A stretch of DNA of 5,102 bases from an uncultured Planctomycetaceae bacterium (lineage in GTDB: Bacteria; Planctomycetota; Planctomycetia; Planctomycetales; Planctomycetaceae). The translations under genes and the position numbers were made by a program. Where the stretch lies: positions 1-5,102 of the forward strand of contig CALJUK010001145.1 of the NCBI GenBank assembly GCA_937975745.1, in the 5' to 3' direction. The notes beneath the pieces were generated by a model. It had not been told where the DNA came from. It was given only the letters and a program-made list of their open reading frames with translations, and did not search any database. Positions 4,022-5,102 of the stretch are shown here, piece by piece (positions within the stretch are counted from its first letter, which is position 1; each line of letters begins with the position of its first letter).

Positions 4022-5102
4022 GTTCTCCATCGAGTGATTGTTGATCGTTGAGTTCAATTTTCATTTTGCGGTCCTTGTGCCGATGCAATCGTTCCCCAAC
4101 CTTATTCTCGTGCCGGCCTCTCCGGTTGGTCTTCCACCATTCGGAATTCTTGACGGCGGTACTCGAAACTCCAAGCATTTTTCCGAGTTTTCTTGCTGAA
4201 GCTGTGGGAGGAAACGGAAGCAGCTTGTGGATTTCGGTCAACTTTTCATTGACTGTGAGACTCTCACTTGCCAGCAGGTCAGAAGCTCGGTTGAATCGAT
4301 CGTCTGCGACGCCTTCCGTAAACACGCCGAGCAACCGGATGAGCGCCGTCTCGAACGCCGATGGCACTGGAAAGTGGTTGCCGACATCGGCGTCCGCATC
4401 GGAAGAACTACCGGTCGGGTTAGAACTAGGACGACCGGTTGTGGGAGCGGAAGTCGACCCTCTGTGGGCCCGCTGATGGCGAGCCCGCAGTTCAGCATCA
4501 AGCTGACTTGCAGCTGCGAACAGGCCCTTGCTGGTTTCATGCTCATCGATTACCCAAAACAGCGAAGATGAAGCGTTGTCGATTGTTTTGGCCAGCCAGA
4601 TTTCTCTGCAGGAGTCTGCGTAGATGTTCCGGGCTTGCGCGATGATCTGCGTCGCCAGCCGATTCAGTTTGTTCAGATTCTCAATCGCATCCGGTGGAAG
4701 CGGATAATCGCGAAGGATCGCGACGATATAGCCAACAATCGTCTCCAACTCGTTGGTGATGGTGCACTTTTGGTGCGACTTGCGGAATAGAATCAACTCA
4801 TTGTGAAACTCAAAAATGTGGTCGTCCGGCGCATTTGACGGTGTGAGGTTGTGGCCGCGCACTTTGACCGGATCGTTTGGAGTGACTCGTTCCAGTCTGG
4901 CGAGCGCAGCGGCGAATGCGTCTGCGTATGGCGACCCCGGCCCCGTCTCCGTTTCGACGAAGGCTGCTCGCTCGTGCAGCAACTTAACCGCTCCAGGAAC
5001 GTCGTCCAAAGCGACCAACAGCTGCGGCAGCGAATCCTTCAGAGGAACTCCGGGGCAATCATTCCGGTCGCTTGTTCGCCGCAGCGAATCCAGGGCTGCT
5101 GT
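4017..5102 (-). CDS. hypothetical protein, C-terminal part (5' end outside window)
   Basis: The frame is open to the right edge, giving 361 visible residues; the start lies outside the window. TTG at 5018 is no convincing start because the preceding 28 codons read on without a stop. I do not recognise the family. Seen: a helical region of about 215 residues (with FEFHNELILFRKSHQKC and LNRLATQIIAQARNIYADSCREIWLAK), a Ser/Thr/Pro/Asp-rich linker at visible residues about 215-240, then a second helical region. Near the C terminus TASARKLGKMLGVSSTAVKNS resembles an HTH, followed by WWKTNRRGRHENKVGERLHRHKDR, very basic, as in a DNA-binding tail. No signal peptide or membrane segment is visible. 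A DNA-binding or regulatory role is inference. The TAA stop sits in the GTTACC repeat and a terminator follows, so it is a separate transcription unit from the operon. Confidence 0.8.
   Translation of the reverse strand, partial: TAALDSLRRTSDRNDCPGVPLKDSLPQLLVALDDVPGAVKLLHERAAFVETETGPGSPYADAFAAALARLERVTPNDPVKVRGHNLTPSNAPDDHIFEFHNELILFRKSHQKCTITNELETIVGYIVAILRDYPLPPDAIENLNKLNRLATQIIAQARNIYADSCREIWLAKTIDNASSSLFWVIDEHETSKGLFAAASQLDAELRARHQRAHRGSTSAPTTGRPSSNPTGSSSDADADVGNHFPVPSAFETALIRLLGVFTEGVADDRFNRASDLLASESLTVNEKLTEIHKLLPFPPTASARKLGKMLGVSSTAVKNSEWWKTNRRGRHENKVGERLHRHKDRKMKIELNDQQSLDGER

Larger units (their letters stand above)
51..5102. mobile_element. integrative element (int-proximal end), right boundary not seen
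   Basis: The interval starts at the 3' end of a tRNA and holds a co-directional gene set typical of small integrative elements: tyrosine integrase, XRE-type HTH protein, TubC_N-like protein, DUF3987 P-loop protein and excisionase-type HTH_17 protein. No structural phage gene, relaxase, transposase or terminal repeat is visible, so phage satellite, integrative plasmid and remnant of an ICE or prophage all remain possible. The last gene (4017-5102) is separated from the operon by a terminator, and nothing shows whether it belongs to the element. The right att copy, expected to match part of 1-50, is beyond the window. Confidence 0.7.

Noticed and set aside
4410..4439. 8-bp inverted repeat ACCGGTCG/CGACCGGT with a 14-nt loop inside the unknown gene.
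   Set aside because: It lies in the low-complexity linker coding region, and an 8-bp dyad at this distance is expected several times by chance in a window of this size.
1..5102. CRISPR array, transposase, toxin-antitoxin pair, restriction or other defence genes.
   Set aside because: No regular repeat-spacer pattern and no corresponding motifs in the coding frames examined on either strand.

Overview
The window looks like one end of an integrated mobile element in a bacterial chromosome, most likely that of a planctomycete. That assignment is an inference. It rests on the moderately GC-rich sequence and on the gene set, which recalls elements I associate with Planctomycetes: a tyrosine integrase ending in a GTGFEPATS-type tail, a small XRE protein, a TubC_N-like protein, a DUF3987 protein and an HTH_17 protein. 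No rRNA or taxonomic marker is present. The window begins inside a tRNA gene with anticodon CAU (initiator-like) on the + strand. Every protein gene lies on the - strand, so the element is read from right to left toward the tRNA.

From left to right: (1) 1-50, the 3' part of the tRNA, which is also the probable attachment site. (2) 10-1353, a tyrosine integrase whose last 13 codons and stop codon lie inside the tRNA. Its 3' coding region carries, on the opposite strand, a strong intrinsic terminator (85-110) for the tRNA transcript and a short direct repeat (61-84). (3) 1357-1581, a small XRE-type HTH protein ending 3 nt before the integrase start. (4) 1582-1665, a short spacer. (5) 1666-2022, a small TubC_N-like protein whose ATG overlaps the stop of the gene before it. 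(6) 2019-3728, a DUF3987 P-loop protein, probably the element's replication or helicase-like protein, with a notable inverted repeat (2076-2134) in its 3' end. (7) 3653-3841, an HTH_17/excisionase-type DNA-binding protein overlapping the start of the DUF3987 frame. (8) 3842-4016, an intergenic region with a - strand terminator and several copies of a GTTACC motif. (9) 4017-5102, the C-terminal part of an unrecognised protein with a possible C-terminal HTH. It stays open to the right edge, so its start is outside the window.

Together, genes 7 to 2 form a compact, probably partly translationally coupled operon: HTH_17 regulator or directionality factor, DUF3987, TubC_N-like protein, XRE protein, integrase. 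This resembles an integrative plasmid or phage-satellite core (regulation, replication, integration). No capsid, conjugation, defence or cargo gene is visible here, and the far end of the element is not in the window. The points most worth a second look are the way the integrase reading frame is built into the tRNA and its terminator, the structured repeat at the end of the DUF3987 gene, the GTTACC cluster upstream of the operon, and the TubC_N-like protein in a replication context.
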